Shown here piece after piece: positions 33,310-42,692 of a stretch of 64,000 nt of DNA (position 1 is its first letter; the number at the start of each line of letters is the position of its first letter). Position numbers and translations under genes: made by a program. The notes below the pieces were generated by a model, which did not search any database, was not told where the DNA came from, and saw only the letters and a list, made by a program, of their open reading frames with translations. This DNA comes from Icerya purchasi. Lineage: Eukaryota; Arthropoda; Insecta; Hemiptera; Monophlebidae. Where the stretch lies: contig CM077115.1 of the NCBI GenBank assembly GCA_039619475.1, positions 151,813,774 through 151,877,773 on the forward strand. The letters run 5' to 3'.

Positions 33310-33682
33310 ACAAACGAAAAGAAAAAGAAAAGGAAAAAGCAGAAAGAGAAAGAGAAACTGAGCGACTATTCACAGCGTCTTCTTTTTGTGCGGATCTTCG
33401 TATACTTCGTCTGTCTCTTTGGCTCTACGTTCGAGTAACAGGCATTAGAAAAGGACAAGTAATTTAACAGATTTTGTTTAATCACTGTGCACATTATTTT
33501 ATTATGCGTTGTTATATAAAGAAGAAAAAAAACAGAAACAGAAACAGAAACAGAAACGCGGTGACTATTCTTGCCGTTCTCTCTTTGTATCGATTTTCAT
33601 AAACATTTTTTTTTTGTCACCTCACATCCGTTAAAGTAAACGGGCATTAAAAAAGAACAAATAGTTTAACAGATTTTGTTAG
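33310..33682. repeat. Diverged ~200-bp tandem duplication
   Basis: Two copies are offset by about 199-202 bp. Each has an A/G-rich run, then gactatt, a TCTTCT/TCTCT stretch, ggcattaRaaaagRacaa, and finally ttaacagattttgtt (33,464 and 33,666). The second copy starts with an (ACAGAA)n microsatellite at about 33,532-33,557. Confidence 0.75.
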
Positions 33683-33801
33683 TTCGACAAGTTTACTCTC
33701 TATCTTAAAACCCGTAGTGTCCCATAAGAAGTTTCACTTCAATAATAATAATATTGGTCAAAAAAAAAAAAACTATTATTGAATTTCAGCTAAAGGTATA
33801 T

Positions 33802-34089
33802 ATATTTTTTTTTTAAATATAAAATAATAATATTATTTTATATATTATCTTTTGGGCGCGCCAGCGGCTTTGACCCAACAACTACAAAAATTAAGGAAAT
33901 GGTTAAATAGAAAGACGATTAGAAATAGAGCTTAAGAAAGATTGAAGTACAGGGATTATATCTGGAGATGGAATGGAAAGGACAAAGGAAGAATTATAAG
34001 GAGCAGGAAAACCCAGTGCTAAGATTTTAGAGTACAAAACAGAGCGCTCAGAATCAAGGGCAAAACATTCAAAGAAGATGTGGTTTGCA
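33802..34089 (-). mobile_element. Short 3' fragment of an I-like LINE, sibling of the 21-26 kb element
   Basis: The fragment is flanked by a 16-bp direct repeat, tcagctaaaggtatat, at 33,786-33,801 and 34,090-34,105. On the minus strand it encodes the last ~61 residues of ORF2, then the shared 30-nt 3' motif, then an A/T-rich tail. It is an independent, heavily 5'-truncated insertion. Confidence 0.9.
33903..34088 (-). pseudogene. ORF2 C-terminus remnant (I-like LINE)
   Basis: The frame reads NHIFFECFALDSERSVLY, then FPAPYNSSFVLSIPSP, and ends SSISNRLSI-stop. It aligns without gaps to the C-terminus of the intact ORF2 (NHILFECSALSNERSILY through SISDRLVI-stop), identical at roughly 60 percent of positions by eye. 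The His-Cys part of the terminal knuckle is retained. It is too short to have function. Confidence 0.88.
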
Positions 34090-34105
34090 TCAGCTAAAGG
34101 TATAT

Positions 34106-34523
34106 GAAATATTGGGTATTAGACATATGTATCAAAACTATTGACAAAAGAAATTTTACCATTCTTCACTCCAGCATTCCTTCATCTATTTAGTCCATTT
34201 CCCGTTCCTCTAATCCAATTACATGCATGTTAAATTCACGTAATTCATCAGATGGAGTCGGTCCACCAGTTTAATGTGGTACGTTAATGGTAAATATGTA
34301 TATAAAAACAAAATAAACAATTCAATTAGATAATATTAAAAAATAAAATAAAAAATTGATAACTAAACAAAATTATTAATATAGGCAAAAAATAAATTTA
34401 AAACACCAATGAAAAAAAATAAAATCCATTTATAAAACACAAAAAAAAAAAAAAAAAACTAACCTAATTTTTAAAAAAACACAAAAATTGTTAAAATAGG
34501 TAAACATTATAAACATGTAAAAT

Positions 34524-34555
<32 letters not shown>

Positions 34556-35830
34556 CATAAAAAAACAGTTTAAAAATGAAAAACAAAAAAAAAAACGAAT
34601 TAATAACTTTCAGGGCGATAACAGTAAAAGAAAAATAATAAGCAGAGAAGAAGAGATGGTTTGAAAGTGATATTCCGAAGTGATTACTTACGATTTGAAT
34701 AAACACAGTAATTACTAGGCATGACCTGGTACTAGGATAGTAGAAAAAAAACTCTTTCGCAAGGATCACTGCCGCAAAAAGTTAATTAGCAACAGGGCAT
34801 TTATGATTTTGTGTGACTAGGTCCGTTATCCCACAACGTCTAGCTAACAAACGGCCTCGTCACTATTGGAATCATCTCATTGAGATTTTTTGTCAATAGC
34901 CGCTCTTTCGTTACCTTTTATGAAAGCTTACAAATGGTGTATTCTATACACCACCGTCAGGAAAACACACGAAAGCGGGTAATCAAGGAATAATTGAAAT
35001 TTCAAAATCTATCGAAAATGGTTATAAACCAAAGTGTATCACATTTTACTAACAATATACATATATATCACCAGGATGTACAATAACTCTCTTTAGCTAA
35101 AGATAGACCATAATTGAATAACCACGAATATGTGTAGAATTTGCTGCGACACGTAGTATGGTTTTTTGTAATTAAGTATTTCTGGTTTTATGTCTGGCAT
35201 TTCATTTATTTAAAAAAGGAATACAAATATTCGTCCAGGCTGCTCAGTATATTGCGAAACTGGCTGAATAATGCCATAAAACTGCGAGATGAATAAAAGA
35301 ATAAACTAAAATTTTCAGCTGAACGTCAGTAATGATGCGGATAAATAGCAATTTTTCCAAACCACAATTATATTTTTTGTGAATAAATTTTATGCATTTA
35401 TTATATTTTTATGACGCTTATTTACCAACACTTAATAGACAATAACCCAAGGAACAGAATGCATGGCATGTAAAAAAATAACAGCGTGCGAAATGAAATG
35501 AATTTAAATTAGATTGTAACAAAAAAACATATGTATAACTACAATAACGGCCAAGCTGAGCACTAACTGCGGTTTATTCTATTTTTTCTTTTATCTCTCT
35601 TATTTTTAGTATACGGGGACTTTACTTTATTACCACAATAATTACCTTAAATTTAATGACGCTAATAATAACATTTATTATTTTTTGGATTAATTCTGGA
35701 GTATACTTATTATTCCACCGCTGATATATTCAAAATCTTATCTTAAGAAAGAAACGAAATAGTTAAACTTTGTGATGCAAAGATATTTTAGTTAGAATCT
35801 TTACTATGCATTAACGGGATTAAACGCGAA
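34106..35830. other. Gene-less AT-rich interval with a (TA)n microsatellite
   Basis: A (TA)13-type run lies at 34,530-34,556, and A-runs are frequent between 34,280 and 34,600. The 92-codon frame across the microsatellite (34,491-34,769, minus) is low-complexity. I recognise nothing else. Confidence 0.5.
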
Positions 35831-35839
35831 ATTAACACC

Positions 35840-36180
35840 AGCACGAATTCACCCCCTACATCACGTGTCCCCATCTTTCGCGGTTGCTGGAAAGTTCAAA
35901 AATTTCCGTTAAAATTAAAAATAAAAATAAAAACAATGAATGAACGTAGTTCGTTCGGTCGCTGGAACGCTCAAAAATGTCCGTTTAAATTAAAAATAAA
36001 AATAATAACATCGAACGAACGTCTGGAATCCCCTCTCCCTCGGACCACGTGACAGCTTCAACCGGATTCTGGGACGTTCAAATGTTTCTGTTAAAAATAA
36101 AGACATCGAACTAACGTCTGAAATTCGCCCCCTGCACTCATTAACTGCTGGAATATTCAAAAATTTCCGTTAAAACTGCG
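35840..36180. repeat. Four degenerate tandem copies of a 75-110-bp unit
   Basis: Copies of gctggaaagttcaaaaattt, followed by ccgttaaaatt and an AAAATAAAAA tract, begin near 35,881, 35,956, 36,063 and 36,142. Between them recur C-rich pieces (ttcaccccctacatcacgtg, ccctctccctcggaccacgt, ttcgccccctgcac) and gaacgaacgt. Two copies carry the E-box-like cacgtg. Confidence 0.75.
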
Positions 36181-37620
36181 GTCGTGCTTCCGAAGCCCCC
36201 ACCCGCATAGAAGCACACCCACAGCACCCACTTTATTTCGACAATATACAGCTACTAACATATAATTAAATATTTAAGTTGATCATAAATTCGCATATAC
36301 TAGTTTTTCCGTGCAACTTAAATGGAGTGTCGATGTTTGTTTCTTTTTGTATATATATAGAAATTTCGTTCAGAGCCATTTGGAGAGTTACTAAAACTTT
36401 TTAATTGTGGAAACATAATTATTTTTAATTAATATTTAATAATCGATTTACCGCGGCTAGTTTTTGAGCGCAGAGCATTGCATTAAATGTGAATTCCATC
36501 GCTGACCAAAGATAATAAGCTGAACACAGCAGCCAGAAATTGCACACTGAACATATCGACAAAATTTCAGCGCCTTAAATGCAGAAAACTCCGTCACAAA
36601 TACATTATGAATGAAACTGTACGCACTATTGTCCAATAAACGGACCTGGTAATAGTTGATGCTCATTTATTACTCTGCGCCCACACAACACACCACGCCC
36701 CAGATAATTTCAGTTTCTTACAACGCCCACTTGTCAGCTTCGTACAGCAAACGAATCACTCTAGCGGCCAGTACAACCTATGAGCTGACACTTCGAAATC
36801 GACCCGACATAAATGCACCACTGTGTTTACAACGAATCATCAATGCACTTACTGCGGCGAATGGTCAGCCTACCGTTCAGTTCGGAGTTGCCAAGCTGTT
36901 TTAGTACCGCCCCCATTGATCTGCAATGACGCTAAGCTGATGCCAAGGCGATTAAGTGACCACAGACTCCAATGCTATTTAATACGTTCGTTTAATTTAT
37001 AATATATTGAAATTAAATATCTTCAATTTTATATTTCGTCTAAGTTGAAAGTATGTTCAAAAAATTTCTCGTTTTTTCTTTTTAAAACTAATGTACGTAA
37101 ACAAAAATTTATAAGAACAGAGCAACGCTTCTCGTATATTTTTCTAAATTAGACTGACCGGTAAAAATGTTCAGAAGCCATTGAAGTTTCTAAATAAAAT
37201 TTTTATTTTTACCTGAATTACAAATTATGTAGTATAACAAAAAACGTTAAAAATAATTAAGAAAACAAAATATACTCGTACTAAACCAGACCTCTAATAC
37301 GTAAAAAAATAAATAAATTACTGATATACGAAAGCAGTTCAGGAAGACGTATCGGCAGTAAGTAGATCACCATAGCACACTACCGAAACTTTGCTCACTC
37401 TGTATAAAATGATTTAATTTTACCATATTCTACTTTTTCATCAAACGTACAATTTTTGGTGATGTTTATTAATTTTTAAATTTTTAGATTCTTAGGATAT
37501 TTTATAAACGTATTTTTAAAAAATTAGAAAAAAACATAAAATAATTAAAAAAGGAATATCGTTATTTGCGCAATTTATTACGAATATTTCAGATTACGCC
37601 ATTTCTAAAAATAGCACGTG
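36181..37620. other. Gene-less AT-rich interval
   Basis: The frames at 36,457-36,666 (minus) and 36,656-36,904 (plus) show no known domain. The second lies in a somewhat GC-richer patch (36,650-36,920) and could be an old coding remnant, but I cannot assign it. Confidence 0.4.
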
Positions 37621-37920
37621 TTCTCACTCAGGGGCGGATCTACTTAAGGGTTTTTTGGGCTGCAGGCTAGGGCCCCCAGCCCCCGTTGAAAACAATAGGC
37701 GATCGATATTGTGGAGTAAAAAAAATAATATCTAAAATTAAAATTCAGAAATATATTTAACTCTAATTTTTCAAAATTATTTTTACGTATCATATATCTG
37801 CCTGCTTCAGAATCTATTTTAAAGGGTTGACATTTAACCTAACTGTGATAAAATATTTTTCAAAATCAATAAAGTACACATTACATATATATACCTACAT
37901 TTATACTATATATATCATAT

Positions 37921-38058
37921 ATATACAGAGTGCGGCAGCATAACTTCCTTTTTTAAAATGCGCCACTTTTTTTCTACTAAACTTTTTAAAGAAATAATTT
38001 AGTAGAAAAAAAGTGGCGCATTTTAAAAAAGGAAGTTATGCTGCCGCACCCTGTATAT
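37921..38058. mobile_element. Near-perfect palindromic MITE
   Basis: Two 61-bp arms, 37,921-37,981 and 37,998-38,058, are inverted copies with one mismatch and a 16-bp spacer. The termini read atatacag, giving a TA boundary as in Tc1/mariner elements. It lies inside the outer hAT, so it inserted after that element. The high arm identity suggests it is young or maintained by foldback-driven correction. Confidence 0.9.
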
Positions 38059-38429
38059 CAGTAAAATATTCCGGGAAGGATCAAGAGAAAATAGAATCCA
38101 CCGATAGAGAAAATGAAGCGACCTGTAAAAAATTAACAAAATAATAAACTGTCAATTAGATAAGCATATGAGCATAGTTTAGTTTTCTGCTTATTAAACA
38201 ATTCTGAAATTCTCAGCTCAGCCACCTGATTCATCTCTTATATGTAGCACATTACTGCTAATATCAAGCAGACACAGATACGCATGGAATTGTTGAATTT
38301 GTGTTCATTGGGTGAAGTAATTCGTCTGGGGTATCTCTTTACGAAGCGAGACCTCACCAAAGATTTGAATACTCTTATAAGAAATGCCGATTGCGCGCGT
38401 TTTTGGGTTTAAATGTGCAGAAAACTATG

Positions 38430-38769
38430 ACATTACGAAAATTTTCAAAAGTTTCAGCGAAAATAAGGATGAGAAAGTTGATTCCTCAAAAGAGGCGCGA
38501 AATTTATTTAATAAACTCGTGAAACTCGATACTACTATTTTGATTATTTTTTGAGAAGAAATTTTGGAGAAATTTAATTTAGACAATAAAAAAATACAGG
38601 GCCCTGGTTTAAATATTTATGAAAGCAACAAGTTAATTGTGTCATTAAAAGAGTTCGTGAACAACATACGGCACCAATCAGATCAGCAGCTAAAAGAATA
38701 CAAAGAGAAAGCTAAAAAATTAAGTACTAATGTGGGAGCAGACTACGGCTACATATGTAAACAAGAGAC
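38430..38769 (+). pseudogene. Outer hAT transposase, left fragment
   Basis: A degraded frame reads SSKEARNLFNKLVKLDTTI, then a stop, then EEILEKFNLDNKKIQGPGLN (the open part begins at 38,564), and KLIVSLKEFVNNIRHQSDQQ. This resembles the helical middle region of hAT transposases of the ZMYM1 type. It is cut at 38,769 by the inner hAT. The N-terminal zinc finger and the first catalytic region are not recognisable. Its continuation is at 41,838-42,439. Confidence 0.8.
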
Positions 38770-39554
38770 CATTGGCGTAACTAGGGGAGGGACCAGGTGA
38801 GCCATACCCACCCTAGACAGCTTTTTTTTTATTAATAAAAATTGTAAAAAAAAAAACGAAAAATTGAGCGCATTTGAATTTCAACTCATTCTAAGAGCAA
38901 CATGAGCTCATTTTCTCAAAGACATTCAATGCGACACATAGAAGCCACAGCAGCAGCGACGTCATCAATGATTGATAAAAAGGAAGAAGAGGAAGAAAAA
39001 AAATGCAAAAAATTTGGTTGTCCCAATTTTTTGATGATTTGTTTCCTGTTTTTTGTTTGTTTTATTTGCATAGCAACACAAAACCAATTTACTGAATTTA
39101 CACTCAAAAACAACAAAAATTTTAGGCTCAATGCGCATTTCAAATTACCCGCAACCGGCCAGAGATGGAAAAAAGAACATAAAGAATTGATCATGCTTTT
39201 CGCCTCCCCCTCATTTTGATTACACACTTTATTTTTCACATTCAACGTTTGTGCGTCGTTCGAGTTGGTTCGATTTTTGTTTTTGATTTTGGTCTGCTTC
39301 TTTGTTCGTTATTTTCTAATTTTTGCGAAATCTGAAAAAAGGAGCGGAACATAAAAGCAAGAAGAAAACGACGACAAGCACGTTGCAGGTATGTTTTTTA
39401 ACTATTTTCTTCTTGTACGTGTCGGTTGGTTTGTGCGTTTCCCATTCGCTCGAGACCCTTTTCCGTTCCCCATTCCTCTGCACGCTTAGAAGTTGACTTA
39501 AAAATTAAAATTTCGATTATTATAATTAAATAAAAGTAACTATCCTTTTATCCC

Positions 39555-40415
39555 TTAAACGTCCGATGTGCATTATAATGCACATCAACTTTGAAATCAT
39601 TTTTAAATATCTCCGTGTTAAATTAATACGAAAAAAATATAGTAATATATAATATTATATTTTGTTTTAAATATATCCAAATTTGGGATTTCTGTGCATG
39701 CTCAAAAGCTTTCTATATAATGATGAATAGTCGACATTTTCATAAATTTCATTTTACTAAAATGATAAAATTTCTCCGTTGTAAAATATGACTTGAAAGA
39801 ATGTTACTTCAGTAATTTTTTTTTGTTAGTACACAAAATAAAGTGTAAAAATTCAAATGATGTTATTATTTAAAATAATAAGTGTATTTTTTTCACTGTG
39901 TAAGCATTTAAAAGTCATGTTCCTTATAATGCACACCAGCCGTGATATAGAAACTTTGCGTTATTTAAAGAAGGTGTCGCACAGTTCGAATGTAAGTCAT
40001 GGAATAACGGAAATCGTCACTTTTTTCCTATATGGTGACGTTTGTAATAAATATACGCGCATTTACAACTATAAAGAAATTTATTTTCCAAGCATTTTTT
40101 ATTTGTTGGCGGATCGGACTGCTTTCGTCAGAAAGTGAACACTGCCAGATATGTATATATATATAAATATATATATATGAGCATATATAAATACACACAC
40201 ACATTTGTAAATAATGAAAATGTTGACCAATACGAAAATGATCGGTACTTAAAAATAAAACCTATTTTGGAGCATATTAGCAGAAATTGTTTCAAAGTGG
40301 ACTATAAAACACACTTTTCAATAGATGAAATGATGATACCTTAGAAAGGTACAAAAGCTAATAACAGAAAAATAAAAAAATAAACCCAAAAAATTTAAAA
40401 CTGTAAATCAGTGAT
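39555..40415 (+). pseudogene. PiggyBac-type transposase fragment
   Basis: The readable part, about 40,213-40,420, gives NDRYLKIKPILEHISRN and KTHFSIDEMMIP, then a stop, then KGTKANNRK. This matches the piggyBac family core, where the second catalytic Asp lies in the SIDE(Q/M)M motif. Later residues are frameshifted. Upstream, a TTAA at 39,555-39,558 (the piggyBac target) precedes acgtccgatgtg and a 22-bp perfect palindrome, so 39,555 may be the left end. No matching right end was found, and the limits are approximate. Confidence 0.7.
39565..39586. repeat. 22-bp perfect palindrome
   Basis: The half-site gatgtgcatta is followed directly by its reverse complement. It lies 6 bp after a TTAA and is probably a subterminal repeat of the piggyBac-derived element. 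Part of it (tataatgcaca) recurs near 39,928. Confidence 0.8.
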
Positions 40416-40426
40416 AACTAACTACG

Positions 40427-41332
40427 GTGTACTTAAAATTCGAGCATGAGATCAACAAAACCAGAGAAGCACTAGGTTTGCTGACTTGTATTACAAAACC
40501 AGAATTTGTAATCTGTTTACATGTGTTTCACTCAGTACTTTCAGTGGTCAATGTACTAAGCAAATATTTCCAAAACAAAAGTGCAACGCTTGGGCAAGCA
40601 AGCGATATGACTGAGGGCATCATTAAAAGTTTTGAAGAAACCCGAAATCAATTTGACACAATATGGAAGCAGATTCTTCGAATTTGCTAAAAATCATGAA
40701 ATATCTTTAGAACCCATAAGAGTAAGTAAAAGAAAAGGCTCTCAACAGGATGATAGAAATAAGGGGTTTTAATTGAGTCTACACTTCGAAAAGGAAGTTG
40801 GAATGATCTATTATCTGAAACAAGCTGCAGTGACTATTGAAAGATTAATATTTATTTGCAAATAATGGATAATGTAATAATGAATATGAAAGACAGGTTT
40901 GTTAATCTGCCCATGGAACAATCAGCTGATGCATTTACAAAATTGGATCTCGAAAATGTGAATTCTTTTATTGAAAATTACAAAGATGTCCTTGGCATTA
41001 ATCTTACTTTCTTACATCCTGGGCAAATGATAATACGAAATATGATGGTAACCAAAGGGGTTGATATCACCTTAGAGGACATGATGAAAAAGGTTAAGAA
41101 AAACCTTTGCCCTAATCTTTACAAACTGTTACAAGTTGCAATCGTGCTTCCAGTCAGCTCAGCTGCATGCGAAAGAAGCTTTTCAGCCATAAGGAGAGTG
41201 AAAACGTGGCTCAGAAACACAATGACGCAAGAGAGGTTCTCAAATACTTGCGTGCTTCACATTGAAAACGATTATGTGAAAAAAAATATTACTGCTGATA
41301 TGGTTTTGAAGCATTTTTCTGAGAAAAAATAG
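40427..41332 (+). pseudogene. Inner hAT transposase (ZMYM1-like), degraded
   Basis: The first part (40,427-40,690) reads EALGLLTCITKPEFVICLHV, then NVLSKYFQNKSATLGQASDM and ETRNQFDTIWKQI, the middle region of ZMYM1-type hAT transposases. A frameshift near 40,680 and stops follow (FAKNHEISLEPIR is legible in another frame). The second part (40,856-41,332) is open for 158 codons and contains the hAT C-terminal dimerisation motif: LLQVAIVLPVSSAACERSFS, then IKxxLRN-like VKTWLRNTMTQERFS. N-terminal zinc fingers and the first catalytic Asp region were not found. No start codon is credible, since the first frame opens on GTG. Confidence 0.88.
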
Positions 41333-41405
41333 AAAACTTAAATTAATATAATTTTTAGATATTTAATATTTTTTTCTACTGTGTAAGACTTTCACAGAGA
41401 GTGAA

Positions 41406-41758
41406 GGAAAGTAATGTCGTTTTTTACTCTAAAAATTCAAAGACTTAACTTTCCACAAAGTATTTATTTTTATTTAATGATGTAATCGCCATCGTTATCG
41501 ATCACCTTTTGCCATCTAGTGTGCAAATTTTCAGTGCCAGATCAGTAGAAATCACTTGGCTTTTCAGCAAAGTAGGTGGAGAGTGAATTTTGGATACCCT
41601 CTAAGCTTTCAAATTTTTTGCCACGTAGAAAATATTGCAGCGATCAGAATAAATGAGAATCTGGTGGCGCAATATCGGGTCAGTATGGTAGACAAGCAAA
41701 CAATCAGCTGATCATGACAGATGAATGATGACATTCGAAAAAAACGACATTACTTTCC
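41406..41758 (-). mobile_element. Internally deleted mariner with inverted ends
   Basis: Inverted repeats ggaaagtaatgtcgtttttt lie at 41,406-41,425 and, inverted, at 41,739-41,758. On the minus strand the interior (about 41,450-41,700) encodes a mariner transposase C-terminus: PDIAPPDSHLF, LQYFLRGKKFESLEGIQNSL, FAEKPSDFY, NLHTRWQKVIDNDGDYI. Only the end of the gene remains, in a ~350-bp element, so it is a deletion derivative that could move only with help. The final catalytic Asp (D34D) appears to survive in APPDSHLF. The true outer ends and TA duplication could not be fixed. Confidence 0.85.
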
Positions 41759-41837
41759 GGTCCTCCTAATAAAATATTGGTTCGTGGCGAGCCCCCGCCC
41801 CCCAGAAAATACACCTAGTTACGCCAATACAAGAGAC

Positions 41838-42439
41838 GCATTACTTCAGAATTTTCAGATAAGCCTACAAATAAAGTCTCAGTATACGGCGCAGAAAAAT
41901 TTAAAAGAGACACGCTAAACGTTGCGTTGGATAAGCTGATTATGGATTTAAATAAAAGGTCAAGTCTATGAGACATATAGCAAAAAATTCAAATTTTTAA
42001 TAGATTTGCAAGACAAAAATATGAAAAACATCGATCTGGAAAGTGTACGTAATGTTATTATTATCCAGATGACGTAGACGAACATTTAACGAATGAGCGC
42101 ATTCAGTTAAAATCTTATTTACTACAGTCTAAGCCAGAGTCTTACACCTCTTGCAGTGAAATTTTTATGCTAATTTATGAAAAGAAACTTTTTGATGTTT
42201 TCCCAAATTGCTATACCATCTTAAAGATTTTTTTAACGGTGCCAATCACTAGCTGTGAAGCGGAGCACTCTTTCTCCAGGAGTTCGTATATAGAAAACAA
42301 ATATAGGACAACAATGTCGAACTATCGACTAAATTATTTATCAGTTCTTTCCATAAATTGTAATTTAACAAAGGACTTACAATGTAATGAGCAAATAAAG
42401 GAATTTACAGCTCAAAAATGCAGAAAGGTTGCTTTATAA
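41838..42439 (+). pseudogene. Outer hAT transposase, right fragment
   Basis: This continues the transposase broken at 38,769. Short readable pieces are NVALDKLIMDLNKRS, NLQDK/DLQDKNMKNIDLES and LKSYLLQSKPESYTSCSE. They are followed by an open frame, 42,167-42,439, with FPNCYTILKIFLTVPITSC, EAEHSFS and NKYRTTMSNYRLNYLSVLSI, the hAT C-terminal dimerisation region. Several frameshifts and stops precede the last frame. The element end is 245 bp downstream. Confidence 0.85.
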
Positions 42440-42692
42440 TTTATGTAACATAACTAAACACAACCTGTCAATTTCTTTTGCAATAATGTCGTACAGTTGC
42501 TGTTTGTATACACAAACACTAAGTCATATTAAATAAATAAAACATTTGATTGTGCTATTTTTTTCCTATACCGTATACATCACTATAGAAAACAGTTTGT
42601 TGATAAAATGGCAATTAGTTGAGTAAATTGGTAGGCCCCTAAGTAGCATTAGCCCAGGGCCCCATAAATTCACGATCCCCCCTGTTCTCAGT

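Larger units (their letters stand above)
38770..41829. mobile_element. Inner hAT transposon nested in the outer hAT
   Basis: The left end is CATTGGCGTAACTAGG. The right end, read inward, is TATTGGCGTAACTAGG, one difference at the terminal base. The 8-bp target duplication caagagac is perfect, at 38,762-38,769 and 41,830-41,837. The insertion splits the outer transposase, so this element is younger. It contains a degraded transposase (40,427-41,332), a piggyBac-derived piece and a collapsed mariner. Confidence 0.9.
37629..42684. mobile_element. Outer hAT transposon (ZMYM1-like), interrupted
   Basis: The ends are imperfect terminal inverted repeats: CAGGGGCGGATC on the left and, read inward from the right, CAGGGGGGATC. 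Both then pass through G/C-rich stretches containing gggcccc-type words. The flanking 8-bp target duplications, ttctcact (37,621-37,628) and ttctcagt (42,685-42,692), differ at one base. Eight-base duplications and CAGGG termini are typical of hAT elements. Without its later insertions the element would be about 1.9 kb. It carries two halves of a degraded transposase and is not autonomous. Confidence 0.85.

Noticed and set aside
36656..36904. 82-codon plus frame as a host gene
   Set aside because: There is no domain and no flanking splice or promoter evidence, and it overlaps an opposite frame of similar length.
38902..39245. 105- and 109-codon overlapping frames on both strands inside the inner hAT
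   Set aside because: Neither shows transposase motifs. They are antisense to each other, and the region may be 5' non-coding DNA of the element.
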